33,342 nt of DNA from an uncultured Opitutia bacterium (GCA_903820035.1 CAIJFT010000455.1:1-33342), one strand, 5' to 3'. Numbered from the stretch's first letter, positions 23,640-32,177 are shown. The notes: generated by a model from the letters alone, not told the origin. Program-made: numbers and translations.

Positions 23640-24818
23640 ATGCGCCCCGTTGTCATCCTGTCCGCCACCCGCACCCCCCTCGGCGCGTTTCAGGGCGCCC
23701 TCGCCGGCGTGCCGGCGCCGCGTCTCGGGGCGACGGCTATTCGTGGCGCGGTGGTGGCGGCGGGGGTTGCTCCGGGCGACGTCACCGACGTGCTCATGGG
23801 CAACGTGCTGCAGGCGGGGCAGGGGCAGGCGCCGGCGCGGCAGGCCGCGATTTACGCGGGGTTGCCCGACGCCGCCGCGTGTACGACGGTGCACAAGGTC
23901 TGCGGGAGCGGTCTGGAGTCGGTGATTCTTGCCGCGCGGGCGCTCGCGACCGGCGACGCGGTTGTGGCGGTGGCGGGTGGGATGGAGAATATGAGCGCGG
24001 CGCCGTATCTATTGCCCAAGGCGCGCGAGGGCTTCCGACTTGGACACCAGCAGGCGATCGACTCGCTGTTGCACGACGGTTTGTGGGACCCCTATGGCAA
24101 CGCCCACATGGGTCAGTGCGCCGAGCTCTGTGCCCGCAAGTACGGTTTCACGCGGGAGGCTCAGGATGCGTTTGCCGCCGAGAGTTTTCGCCGCGCGAAC
24201 GCGGCCCAGCAGGCGGGACATTTTTCCGCCGAGATCACGCCCGTCGAGGTGCCAGGGGCGAAGGGTGCGATGACGCGCTTCGAGTGCGACGAGGGGCCGG
24301 CCCGGGTGAACTACGACAAGATGCGCACCCTGCGCCCGGCATTTGATCCGGCGGGTACGATCACCGCGGCGAATGCGTCCAGTCTCAACGACGGGGCGGC
24401 GGCGCTCGTGCTTACAACTGAGGAACGGGCGCGGGCGGCGGGTCGGGCGCCTTTGGCGCGCGTGGTGGCGTGGGGACGGCACGCCCAGGAGCCCGCGTGG
24501 TTTACGACGGCGCCGGCGGCGGCGGCCCGGCAGGCTTTGCAGCGGGCCGGATGGGGTGCGGGCGACGTCGACCTTTGGGAGGTGAACGAGGCGTTTGCGG
24601 TCGTGGCGCTCGCATTCGCGCAGGAGCTCGCCGTGCCGGCCGACCGGCTCAACGTGCGCGGCGGTGCGATCGCACTCGGGCATCCCATCGGCGCCAGCGG
24701 GGCGCGGATCCTGGTGACCCTGCTCGCGGCGCTGCGGGCTCGCGGTGGGCGGCGCGGGCTCGCGGCGATTTGCATCGGCGGTGGCGAGGGACTCGCCTTG
24801 GCCGTGGAGTTGATGTGA
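23640..24818 (+). CDS. Acetyl-CoA acetyltransferase (thiolase)
   Basis: Thiolases condense two acetyl-CoA or cleave 3-oxoacyl-CoA with CoA. The 392-residue protein carries the nucleophile Cys88 in VHKVCGSGLES, His348 in ALGHPIGASGAR and the acid/base Cys378 in CIGGGEG, the same spacing as the well-studied Zoogloea biosynthetic thiolase. WEVNEAFAV and NVRGGAIALG are also present. Length and motifs match the degradative or biosynthetic acetoacetyl-CoA thiolase group rather than FabH. I take the ATG at 23640; a GTG at 23634 in the same frame is also possible. It lies between the flavin protein and an acyl-CoA synthetase (16 bases), in a likely short acyl-CoA catabolic operon. Confidence 0.94.
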   Translation: MRPVVILSATRTPLGAFQGALAGVPAPRLGATAIRGAVVAAGVAPGDVTDVLMGNVLQAGQGQAPARQAAIYAGLPDAAACTTVHKVCGSGLESVILAARALATGDAVVAVAGGMENMSAAPYLLPKAREGFRLGHQQAIDSLLHDGLWDPYGNAHMGQCAELCARKYGFTREAQDAFAAESFRRANAAQQAGHFSAEITPVEVPGAKGAMTRFECDEGPARVNYDKMRTLRPAFDPAGTITAANASSLNDGAAALVLTTEERARAAGRAPLARVVAWGRHAQEPAWFTTAPAAAARQALQRAGWGAGDVDLWEVNEAFAVVALAFAQELAVPADRLNVRGGAIALGHPIGASGARILVTLLAALRARGGRRGLAAICIGGGEGLALAVELM

Positions 24819-24834
24819 CCTGTCGCCGAACCGC

Positions 24835-26805
24835 ATGAATTCATCCCCTTACCTCTGGCGTCCGGAGGACCACGCGTGGACCGGAGAATCGCACGTTGCG
24901 CGTTTCATGCGCTCTCGTGGAATCGGGACCCTCGCGGAACTGCGGCGGGCGTCGGTGCAATCGCCCGGCTGGTTTTGGGACGAGGCGATGCGGGATATGG
25001 GGCTGGAGTGGACGAAGCCCTACACGCAGGTGCGTGACGATACCCGGGGGCTGCCGTGGACGCGTTGGTTTATCGACGGCCAGATCAACGTGACGCACAA
25101 CTGCGTGGACCGGCACGTGAACGACGGGCACGGGCAGGATACGGCGTTATTTTGCGAGGCAGAGTCCAACCCGACGGGCGAGGCGCGGCGCGTGAGCTAC
25201 GCCGAGCTGGCCGAACGCGTGAACAGCTGCGCCGCGGCGCTGCGCGCGGCGGGGGTGCGGCGGGGCGACAGCGTCGGCCTGTACGCGCCGATGCAATTGC
25301 CGACCGTGGTCGTGATGTTTGCCACGATGAAGCTCGGCGCGCGTTTCGTGCCGATCTTCTGCGGCTACGGCGAGGAGGCCTTGCGCGAGCGACTGGCCCT
25401 GTGCGAGGCGAAGGTGCTGTTCGCGTGCGGGACGATGGTCCGCCGGGGCCGGGCGATCGACACCGGGGCGATCGCGCGCGCCGCGGCGGCGAAGGTGCCT
25501 TCGCTCACGCGGGTGGTGTGGACCGACACTTCGGACTGGACGTCGTTTCTCCACGACGGGTTGCGGCGGGTGGCGCGGCGGCCGGCGGAGAGCGCGGGTG
25601 AGCGGGCGTCGGTGGCGTGCGAGCCGACGGAGGCTGAGGAGCCCTGCTTGATCATCTACACCAGTGGCACCACCGGCCGGCCGAAGGGCACCGTGCACAC
25701 GCACGCGGGCTGCCTCGCGCAGATGGGCAAGGAACTCCGCTATGCGTTCGACGTACGGCCGGGCGAACCGTTCTTCTGGTTCACGGACATCGGTTGGATG
25801 ATGGGGCCGTGGGAATTGATCGGCTGTCTGCTCTATCGGACCCCGGTCGTGCTGTACGACGGCGCGCCGAATTTTCCGACGAGCGATCGCCTGTGGGAAA
25901 TCTGCGCGCGGCTCGGGGTGGTCACGCTCGGCTGTTCGCCGACGCTGATCCGCCTGATGCTCCGGGCGACCGACGGCGAGGGGCCGGGCGCGTACGACCT
26001 GGCCAAGTTGCGCGTGCTCGGCTCGACCGGGGAGGTCTGGGACGAGACGAGTTACCGCTGGTACGCGGCGAAGGTCGGCGGCGGCCGTTGTCCGGTGATC
26101 AACATTTCCGGCGGCACGGAGATTGTCGGTTGCCACGTGCAGCCGTATCCGATCGAGCCCCTCAAGCCGTGCACCGTCGGCGGGCCGGCGCTCGGGATGG
26201 ATGTGGATGTGTTCACCGACGAGGGGACGCCGGCGCCCCGCGGGACGATGGGGCACCTCGTGTGCAAGCAGCCGGCGCCGTCGATGACCAAGGGTTTTTT
26301 GCACGACGACGCCCGGTACCTGGAAACGTACTTCAGTCGTTTTCCCGGGGTGTGGTACCACGGGGACTGGGCGAAGGTGGATGAGGACGGCCAGTGGTTT
26401 CTTTACGGTCGCACCGATGACACGATGAAAGTGGCCGGCAAGCGCGTCGGTCCGGGCGAGGTGGAGGACGCGCTGACGTCGCATCCCGCAGTCGGCGAAG
26501 CGGCGGTCATCGGCGTGCCTGACGACGTGAAGGGCACGGCGCTGGTGTGTTTTGTGGTGCTCAAGTCCACCGCGGCGGTGCCGTTGGAGCGCGAGTTGAT
26601 CGGTCACGTCGCCCAGCAGCTCGGGAAACCGCTGGCGCCGCGCCACGTGCATGCGGTGCCGGCGATCCCGAAGACCCGCAGCGGCAAGATGGTGCGCGCC
26701 GCCATCCTGCGGGCCTACCTCGGTCAGCCGGCGGGTGATTTGACCAGCGTGGAAAATCCGCAGGCGTTCGAGGCGATCACGGCGGCAGCCGCGGCGACAT
26801 CATGA
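24835..26805 (+). CDS. AMP-forming acyl-CoA synthetase (acetyl-CoA synthetase-like)
   Basis: An ANL-superfamily ligase of 656 residues that activates a carboxylic acid as acyl-AMP and then acyl-CoA. It has the N-terminal acetyl-CoA synthetase-type region, the P-loop IYTSGTTGRPKG (274-285), SGGTE (425-429), YHGDW (508-512), the hinge motif GRTDDTMKVAGKRVGPGEV (525-543) and the catalytic Lys618 in PKTRSGKMVR. At the position where acetate-specific enzymes carry the pocket tryptophan of WQTE, this protein has Gly426, which should leave room for acyl groups larger than acetate. The substrate is thus probably a short or branched acid. Its stop codon overlaps the next start (ATGA). Confidence 0.9.
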   Translation: MNSSPYLWRPEDHAWTGESHVARFMRSRGIGTLAELRRASVQSPGWFWDEAMRDMGLEWTKPYTQVRDDTRGLPWTRWFIDGQINVTHNCVDRHVNDGHGQDTALFCEAESNPTGEARRVSYAELAERVNSCAAALRAAGVRRGDSVGLYAPMQLPTVVVMFATMKLGARFVPIFCGYGEEALRERLALCEAKVLFACGTMVRRGRAIDTGAIARAAAAKVPSLTRVVWTDTSDWTSFLHDGLRRVARRPAESAGERASVACEPTEAEEPCLIIYTSGTTGRPKGTVHTHAGCLAQMGKELRYAFDVRPGEPFFWFTDIGWMMGPWELIGCLLYRTPVVLYDGAPNFPTSDRLWEICARLGVVTLGCSPTLIRLMLRATDGEGPGAYDLAKLRVLGSTGEVWDETSYRWYAAKVGGGRCPVINISGGTEIVGCHVQPYPIEPLKPCTVGGPALGMDVDVFTDEGTPAPRGTMGHLVCKQPAPSMTKGFLHDDARYLETYFSRFPGVWYHGDWAKVDEDGQWFLYGRTDDTMKVAGKRVGPGEVEDALTSHPAVGEAAVIGVPDDVKGTALVCFVVLKSTAAVPLERELIGHVAQQLGKPLAPRHVHAVPAIPKTRSGKMVRAAILRAYLGQPAGDLTSVENPQAFEAITAAAAATS

Positions 26806-27902
26806 GCGCGGAGGTCGCTGCGGGTATTCGCCGGGTCGGGGTCGTCGGGGCAGGGGTGATGGGTTCGGGCATTGCGCAGTGGATGGCCGCCCGGGGATTC
26901 GACGTGGTGCTCCGGGATGCGCAACCCGCGGCGTTGGGCCGTGCCGCCGAGGTGATGCGCGGCCTCTTTGCCGGCGCGGTGGCCCGGCGAAAAATGTCCG
27001 AAGCGGAGGCGGCGGCCGGGCTGCAACGCCTCGCCACCACGACGGGCTGGGATGGATTCGACACCTGCGATCTGGTGATCGAGGCGATCATCGAGGAGGT
27101 GGGGGCGAAGCGCCGCGTGTTTTCGGAAATCGCCGCGGTGGTGAGGCCGGATGCGATTGTGGCGTCCAATACCTCGGCGTTGCCCATTGAGGAATTCGCG
27201 GGGCACGTGCCGTATCCGGAGCGGACGCTCGGCCTGCATTTTTTCAATCCGGTGAGCCGCATGGCGCTGGTGGAACTGGTCGTCACGCCGCACACCGCGC
27301 CGGCGGTCCGCGACCGGGTACGCGATTTTGCGCGGGCGCTCGGCAAGCACCCGGTGACCTGTCGTTCGACGCCGGGTTTTCTCGTGACGCGGGTGTTGTT
27401 TTTTTATCTCAACGAGGCCGTGCGGTTGTGGGAGCAGGGGGGGGACTTGTCCGCCATCGACGGCGCGCTGCGTGCCTTCGGCTGGCCGATGGGACCATTG
27501 CGCCTGATCGACGAGGTGGGGGTGGATGTGACGGACTTTATTTTCGGCGAGCTCGCCCATTATTATCCCGGCCGGTTTGCGGGTACGACGGCCTGTGGCC
27601 GGCTCGTGGCCGCCGGACTGCTTGGCCGCAAGAACGGCGCGAGTCGCGGGTTTTATCGCTATGGGCCCGAGGGTGAGATGGCCAACGATCTAGAAACGCG
27701 GGCCCTGCAGGCCGTGGTCGGGGTGCGTCCGGCGCCCGAGCCCGCCGCGTACCTGATGGAGATTATGGTGGCCGAGGCCCGGCGTTGCATGGCGGAAGGC
27801 GTGGTCGCGGCGGCGGCCGACGTCGACGACGCGCTGCGGCTTGGGGCGGGCTTCCCCTTGTCGCGCGGCGGCCTACTCGCGTGGGCTGACGGGGCGAAGT
27901 AG
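26802..27902 (+). CDS. 3-Hydroxyacyl-CoA dehydrogenase, stand-alone
   Basis: This enzyme oxidises L-3-hydroxyacyl-CoA to 3-oxoacyl-CoA with NAD+, feeding the thiolase two genes upstream. The 366-residue protein has the Rossmann motif GAGVMGSGIAQ (16-26), Asp39 for NAD, SNTSALPI (122-129), the catalytic His146 in GLHFFNPVSRMALVE and Glu158. After the usual first helical domain (to about 285) a second, shorter copy follows (PAAYLMEIMVAEARR), as in FadB or FadJ, but there is no enoyl-CoA hydratase domain. The start overlaps the synthetase stop codon, implying coupled translation. It is the last gene before a terminator-like hairpin. Confidence 0.93.
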   Translation: MSAEVAAGIRRVGVVGAGVMGSGIAQWMAARGFDVVLRDAQPAALGRAAEVMRGLFAGAVARRKMSEAEAAAGLQRLATTTGWDGFDTCDLVIEAIIEEVGAKRRVFSEIAAVVRPDAIVASNTSALPIEEFAGHVPYPERTLGLHFFNPVSRMALVELVVTPHTAPAVRDRVRDFARALGKHPVTCRSTPGFLVTRVLFFYLNEAVRLWEQGGDLSAIDGALRAFGWPMGPLRLIDEVGVDVTDFIFGELAHYYPGRFAGTTACGRLVAAGLLGRKNGASRGFYRYGPEGEMANDLETRALQAVVGVRPAPEPAAYLMEIMVAEARRCMAEGVVAAAADVDDALRLGAGFPLSRGGLLAWADGAK

Positions 27903-27941
27903 GCCGGATCGGTTTGGAGAGAGAATCGGGGAGCGGAACCA

Positions 27942-27997
27942 ACACCCGAAAACTTCCCGCGCGTCGCGTCGGTCGCGACGCCGGCGGGTGTGTTTTT
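27942..27997 (+). terminator. Terminator of the acyl-CoA operon
   Basis: Outer arms ACACCCG (27942-27948) and CGGGTGT (27985-27991) enclose a perfect inner hairpin CGTCGCG (27962-27968), loop TCGGT, CGCGACG (27974-27980). Five T residues follow (27993-27997). It starts 40 bases after the dehydrogenase stop codon. AACTTCCCGC occurs inside the left arm and again just after the T run. Confidence 0.7.
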
Positions 27998-28078
27998 GAA
28001 CTTCCCGCAGGGCGTTTGGGTGATCACTAACAGTTCGTGTCCGCCGGTTCCGCCGGCGGGAGGCAACGAGACGTCCGC

Positions 28079-28096
28079 ATGAAGTCCACCGCATGA
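28079..28096 (+). other. Possible five-codon leader overlapping the TPR-protein start
   Basis: ATG at 28079 opens a five-codon frame (Met-Lys-Ser-Thr-Ala) whose TGA at 28094 overlaps the ATG of the TPR protein at 28093. GGGAGG (28058-28063) lies upstream of it and partly inside the stem CCGCCGG (28041-28047) with CCGGCGG (28053-28059). This could couple translation through a minicistron, or be chance. Confidence 0.25.
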
Positions 28097-30051
28097 ACCT
28101 CCCTTCGCTTACCCGCCGCCCGGCGGCGGCGGCCCTCTGCTTGGGCCTGATCGTCTTTGGTTTGCTGGCGGTGCGGTTTTCGCCCAACTGGCTGACCTTC
28201 CAACGCGGGGCTGAGGCAGCGAAGGCCGAGGCGGGAAGTCCGGCGGAAAGGGCGGTGATTGAGGAGGCCTTCGCTACGACCTATTATGTGGCGCGGGGCC
28301 ATTTTGTGACCGAGCAGGCCCGCGACCTCGGCACGGAGATCGGCGATCCCAACCATAAAATCGTGCGTTGGCGGCTCCTGATGCCCGCGTTGGGCCACGT
28401 CTTGGGGCTGCCGCCGTGGCTGCTGCTTGGTCTCGCGCAGGTGGGGTGTGTGGGACTCATCGTGGCTTTGGTTGCACTCGGACTCCGGCCAACATCCTCC
28501 GACCGACCGTGGTGGGAGGCGGCCTGCCTCGGACTGGTGGCGGGGGCGAGCGCCCCGTTTTTCACCTCGATGGGTTGGCTCGGTTACTACGACGCGTGGC
28601 TGGCGCTCGCGTTGCTGGCGGTCGCGTTCGCGGGCCCCCGCTGGCTCGTGGTGCTCGCCTGTGTACTGGCGCCGTGGATCGACGAACGTTTTGTCATCGG
28701 GCTGCCGCTCGCGCTCTGTGTCCGGCGTTTGGCCCAGTCAGGCGAGCCGCCGCCGCGCCTGACCTGGCTGAAAGAGGAGGCGCTGGTGCCCTTTATCCTT
28801 GTCACCGCGTATGCGCTCCTGCGTTTGAAGCTCGGCGGCTCCGGTGGTTCACAGACGATCGGGCAGTACCTGGACCAGTTTGTTTTCGCGGAAAAGATTC
28901 CGTTCGCCCAGCGGCTCTTCGGCGCCTGGCAAGGCTTGGGCGCGGGTTGGTGGCTGGTTCTCGCGGCGGTGCTCGTTGGCCGTCGCTGGCGCGGCGGAGC
29001 GGCGCGTGAGGAAACCGGGTTATTGGCGGCGGGCGTGGTTTTGACCGCGCTCGTCGGCTTGTTCACGGCGTTGGATCTGAGCCGTTCGATGGTGCTGGTT
29101 TTTCCGGTTGTGCCGCTCGGCTGGGGAATCGCGGCCCGTACGGCCTGGTGGCGGAGATTTTATGTGGCGCCGGTCTTGGCGTTGGCGGCGTACCTGACCC
29201 CGGCGAGCAATGTCATCGGGAACATGGCGCTGCCGTTCGACGGCGTGACGTCGTACTGCGCCCCGCTGGCTGCGGCACACTTTAATACCGCTGTTGCACT
29301 GGCCGAAATGCCCGACCGGACGGCGGAGGCGCTGGCGCATTTCGCGGCGGCGGTGCGGGTGAAGCCCGATTATGCCGACGCTCACGATAACATGGCGAAT
29401 CTGCTGGCGACGCTGTCTGGGCGGCAGGACGAGGCGTTGGCCCATTTCTCCGCCGCGGTGCGTTGGAAATCCGGATACGCCGACATCCACTGTAACTTCG
29501 CGAATTTCCTGAGCAAAATCCCCGGCCGCCGGGACGAGGCGCTGACCCATTATGCCGAGGCCCTGCGCCTCCGGCCGGATTTTGGGGCGGCGCATTACAA
29601 CCTGGCGGTATTGCTTGCGACCCTGCCCGATCGGCGGGAGGACGCGTTGGCGCATTATGCCGAGGCGCTGCGGGTAAAGCCGGACTTGGCGGAAGCACAC
29701 AACAACATCGCCAATCTGCTGGTCCCGATTCCAGAGCGGCGGGCCGAGGCGCGGGAGCATTACCTTGCCGCCCTGCGCCTCCGGCCTGACTTCGGGGTGG
29801 CTCATTGCAACCTGGCGGTCCTGTTGGGGATGCTGCCCGGCCGGCAGGAAGAGGCGCTGGCGCACTATGCCGCAGGCGTTCGGTTGGTGCCCGACGATCC
29901 AATGGTTCACCTTAACTTCGCGCGTCAGCTTGAAGCTTTGGGCGGCAGGAAAGTGGAGGCTGCGGCGCATTATGCGCAGGCGATCCGGCTTGATCCCGGC
30001 CTCTCTGCGGCCCGAGAAGCCCTGGCCCGCCTGCGGCAGTCCGGGCTGTGA
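28093..30051 (+). CDS. Multi-pass membrane protein with a C-terminal TPR domain
   Basis: I do not recognise a named family. The 652-residue protein has a membrane part (1 to about 400) with an N-terminal helix (AAALCLGLIVFGLLAV) and several more hydrophobic segments near 105-130, 145-160, 165-205, 235-245, 285-300, 315-335 and 340-370, roughly eight to nine passes. Then come seven TPR units of 35 residues (409-652), each close to EALAHYAEALRLRPDF followed by AHNNLA and LL. The layout resembles membrane glycosyltransferase-like or O-antigen ligase-like proteins with TPR tails, but I see no catalytic motif that would prove that. It is a single gene after a terminator and converges on a methyltransferase gene. 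Confidence 0.75.
   Translation: MNLPSLTRRPAAAALCLGLIVFGLLAVRFSPNWLTFQRGAEAAKAEAGSPAERAVIEEAFATTYYVARGHFVTEQARDLGTEIGDPNHKIVRWRLLMPALGHVLGLPPWLLLGLAQVGCVGLIVALVALGLRPTSSDRPWWEAACLGLVAGASAPFFTSMGWLGYYDAWLALALLAVAFAGPRWLVVLACVLAPWIDERFVIGLPLALCVRRLAQSGEPPPRLTWLKEEALVPFILVTAYALLRLKLGGSGGSQTIGQYLDQFVFAEKIPFAQRLFGAWQGLGAGWWLVLAAVLVGRRWRGGAAREETGLLAAGVVLTALVGLFTALDLSRSMVLVFPVVPLGWGIAARTAWWRRFYVAPVLALAAYLTPASNVIGNMALPFDGVTSYCAPLAAAHFNTAVALAEMPDRTAEALAHFAAAVRVKPDYADAHDNMANLLATLSGRQDEALAHFSAAVRWKSGYADIHCNFANFLSKIPGRRDEALTHYAEALRLRPDFGAAHYNLAVLLATLPDRREDALAHYAEALRVKPDLAEAHNNIANLLVPIPERRAEAREHYLAALRLRPDFGVAHCNLAVLLGMLPGRQEEALAHYAAGVRLVPDDPMVHLNFARQLEALGGRKVEAAAHYAQAIRLDPGLSAAREALARLRQSGL
29317..30051 (+). 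repeat. Seven tandem TPR units of 105 bp
   Basis: Starting at Arg409, six units of exactly 35 codons and a final one of 34 codons run to the stop codon. Each begins with Arg, has Glu-Ala-Leu-Ala-His near positions 4-8 and Pro-Asp near 17-18, and ends in a short turn ending Pro/Leu-x-Gly/Asp. Canonical TPRs have 34 residues; the extra one sits at the turn. The DNA copies are visibly related but diverged. Confidence 0.8.
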
Positions 30052-30109
30052 GCGGCGGGCCGACGGAGACCAACGCCTTCGGATCCGGCGCGGCTAGGGC
30101 GGCCTGACG

Positions 30110-30889
30110 CTACCGCAATTCGCGGTGCGCGGCCCAGAAGCGGCACTCGTCGGAGAAATCCCGCACCGCGCGGGAGTCCTTGGCGAGGCTGGTGCGCATG
30201 GCGTCGCTGGCGTGGTTCCAGCCGGTGGCGGCGAGGTCGTCGAGAATCTCGCGGCGGTCCGGCAGGTGCATGAAGGTGCGGCCGGCCTCGTCCTCGAAAT
30301 AGCGGTCACCGAACTCCACCAAACGCGGATCCTGGTCGCCGCGGACCCAGCGCAGCGTTTCCAGCCGCCAGAGCGCGCGCTCCATCGGCGAGGAGTCGCG
30401 ATCGTGCGTCGTGAATAACAGCGGCGCGCCCGGTGCGCATACCCGGTGCAATTCCCGCAGGGCCTGCCGCCGGTTCGCGCGGCCGGGGATTTGCATCAGG
30501 CCGTTGAAGAGAAAGAGCGCGCCGCCGAATAATTTTCCGTCCAGTGCGGGGCAGGCGGCCAGGGCGGTGGCGTCGGCGTGCAGGAACGCGATCGCCTCGG
30601 CCGCGCGCTCGGCGGCGAGACTGCGCGCCTGGTCGACGAGTTCGGCGGCGAAGTCGAAGGCGGTGAGATTCGGGTAGCCGAGTTGCCACAGACCGAGGGT
30701 GACGCGCCCGGCGCCGCAGCCGGCTTCGAGCAGCGGCGCAGTGCGGTCGGTCAGGTAGCGTTCGATCCAGACTCGTTCCGACGCCCAGAGGCCGAGTTCG
30801 TGGGCGGCCCGGGTGTAGTGCACGACCGAGAGCAGGTCGTTGAAGTCGGCGCGAACGGTCTCGGCGGTGATTTTGTTTGCGGGAGCCAA
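30110..30889 (-). CDS. Class I SAM-dependent methyltransferase
   Basis: A 259-residue Rossmann-fold methyltransferase. Motif I is LLEAGCGAGRVTLGL (53-67), followed by an acidic residue in LTAFDFAAELVDQA, then FLHADATALAACPALDGK (motif II region) and FNGLMQIPGRANRRQAL with LLFTTHDRD (motif III). The substrate is unknown; no RNA- or protein-binding extension is seen. The start is a TTG at 30889; no ATG or GTG lies between it and the stop codon of the upstream rRNA methyltransferase gene, which is in the same frame 13 sense codons earlier. The intervening bases form a terminator-like hairpin. Start placement is therefore less certain than the identity. Confidence 0.8.
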   Translation of the reverse strand: MAPANKITAETVRADFNDLLSVVHYTRAAHELGLWASERVWIERYLTDRTAPLLEAGCGAGRVTLGLWQLGYPNLTAFDFAAELVDQARSLAAERAAEAIAFLHADATALAACPALDGKLFGGALFLFNGLMQIPGRANRRQALRELHRVCAPGAPLLFTTHDRDSSPMERALWRLETLRWVRGDQDPRLVEFGDRYFEDEAGRTFMHLPDRREILDDLAATGWNHASDAMRTSLAKDSRAVRDFSDECRFWAAHRELR

Positions 30890-30894
30890 CGGAG

Positions 30895-30921
30895 AAAAAG
30901 GGGCGCCCTCGCGTGGCGCCC
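30895..30921 (-). terminator. Hairpin with T run between rRNA methyltransferase and methyltransferase genes
   Basis: GGGCGCC (30901-30907) and GGCGCCC (30915-30921) form a perfect 7-bp stem with a 7-base loop. On the minus strand it is followed by C and five T residues (30895-30899). It lies directly after the upstream gene and ends six bases before the TTG start of the next, so it would limit transcription into the methyltransferase gene. Confidence 0.65.
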
Positions 30922-30928
30922 GCTGGGA

Positions 30929-32050
30929 TCACTTCTTCTTCCGCCAGGCGGCGATGAACATGCCGTTGGCGTTCAAATCGTGCGGCCAGAGAAATTGGGT
31001 GGCGCTTTCGGTGCCGAGCGTCGCGAGCGGGGAGGGCTCGAGCTCGGGGTGTGCGGCGGAAAAAGCCTCGACCACGCTCGTGGTTTCGCTGCGCGTCAGC
31101 GTGCAGACGGAGTACACCAGCCGACCGCCGGGCTTGAGCGAACCCGCGACTTGGTTGAGCAGGGCGAGTTGGGTGGCGGCGAGCTCCAGCACGTCGGCGA
31201 TGGACGTGGTCCAGCGGGCGTGCGGATTGCGCTGCCAGGTGCCGACGCCGCTGCAGGGCGCGTCGACGAGGATGCCGTCGAACTTTGCCTTGGTCGGCAG
31301 TTTCGCTGATCCGTCCCAGAGGGCCGCGCGGTAGTTGAAGATCTTCGCGCGGGCGGCGCGGCGTTTCAGTGTATCCAGCCGCCCGCTATGGCGATCGCTG
31401 GCCCAAACCAGACCCTTGTTGGCCATGAGGTCGGCGAGATGCAGGGTCTTGCCGCCTTCGCCGGCGCAGGTATCCCACCACGTTTCGCCCGGCTGCGGCG
31501 CGGCGGCGAGGCCGACGAGCTGCGAGGCGAGGTCCTGGATTTCGAATTCGCCCGTCTTGAACTGCTCGGTTTTGAAGAGGTCCTGGGTGCCGGTGAAACG
31601 CAGCGCGTCGGCCGAGCGGGCGGACGCTTCGCAGGCGAACAGCGATTTGGCGAGCGCAGCGCCCCGGCCGGGGCGGGCGCGCAGCCAAAGGGCGGGCTCC
31701 CGTTGTAGTTGACGCAGGGTTTCGGGCGGGATGTCGGCTTCGCCGGCAAGCCACGCGGGCACGGCGCGGACGCCGAGGGTCTCGTTCTTGACCGATTTTT
31801 CGTCGGCTTTGAACCGTGCCTGCATGCTGGAGGCTTGCTCGATACGTTTTTGAGGCGAGGCCTTGGAGTCGAGCCAAGACAACCAGCGGAAGTAGGCGAA
31901 GACGGCGTGAGAGACTCCCCGCCGTGCGGGCGGCTGCAAATAGCGGTGACGCTCAAAATAAAAGCGCAGGGCGGAGTCGGCCCGCTGGTCGGAGGAAATG
32001 GTCGCAAGGACCTGCGCGGCGTGGTTGAGCGTAGTCTGGTCGGGAATCAC
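30929..32050 (-). CDS. RsmB/NOP-family RNA (cytosine-C5) methyltransferase
   Basis: A 373-residue enzyme that should methylate C5 of a cytosine, most likely in 16S rRNA. An N-terminal NusB-like helical region (about 8-60, LNHAAQVLATISSDQRAD) is followed by the SAM domain with WWDTCAGEGGKTLHLADLM (191-209), motif IV DAPCSG with Cys266, and motif VI YSVCTLTRSET with Cys316, the pair of cysteines used by this family for catalysis and release. The protein is shorter than E. coli RsmB (about 430). The start is taken as GTG at 32050; upstream in-frame sequence overlaps the end of the TonB receptor gene. GGGA lies three bases before the start. Confidence 0.87.
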   Translation of the reverse strand: MIPDQTTLNHAAQVLATISSDQRADSALRFYFERHRYLQPPARRGVSHAVFAYFRWLSWLDSKASPQKRIEQASSMQARFKADEKSVKNETLGVRAVPAWLAGEADIPPETLRQLQREPALWLRARPGRGAALAKSLFACEASARSADALRFTGTQDLFKTEQFKTGEFEIQDLASQLVGLAAAPQPGETWWDTCAGEGGKTLHLADLMANKGLVWASDRHSGRLDTLKRRAARAKIFNYRAALWDGSAKLPTKAKFDGILVDAPCSGVGTWQRNPHARWTTSIADVLELAATQLALLNQVAGSLKPGGRLVYSVCTLTRSETTSVVEAFSAAHPELEPSPLATLGTESATQFLWPHDLNANGMFIAAWRKKK

Positions 32051-32177
32051 GTTCCCACAGAGACAGAGAAGGGGCGGGGATGAAACACGTATTTCGGCCG
32101 GAGCAGGGGAATCCGCGGCCGGTCTGTTCAAGGCGGGGCCCCGATGAGGACATCGGATCCCACGGGCCGGCGGATCG

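Noticed and set aside
25147-26652. 501-codon open frame on the minus strand, antisense to the acyl-CoA synthetase gene
   Set aside because: All ligase motifs are on the plus strand; the antisense product is His/Arg-rich with no recognisable domain.
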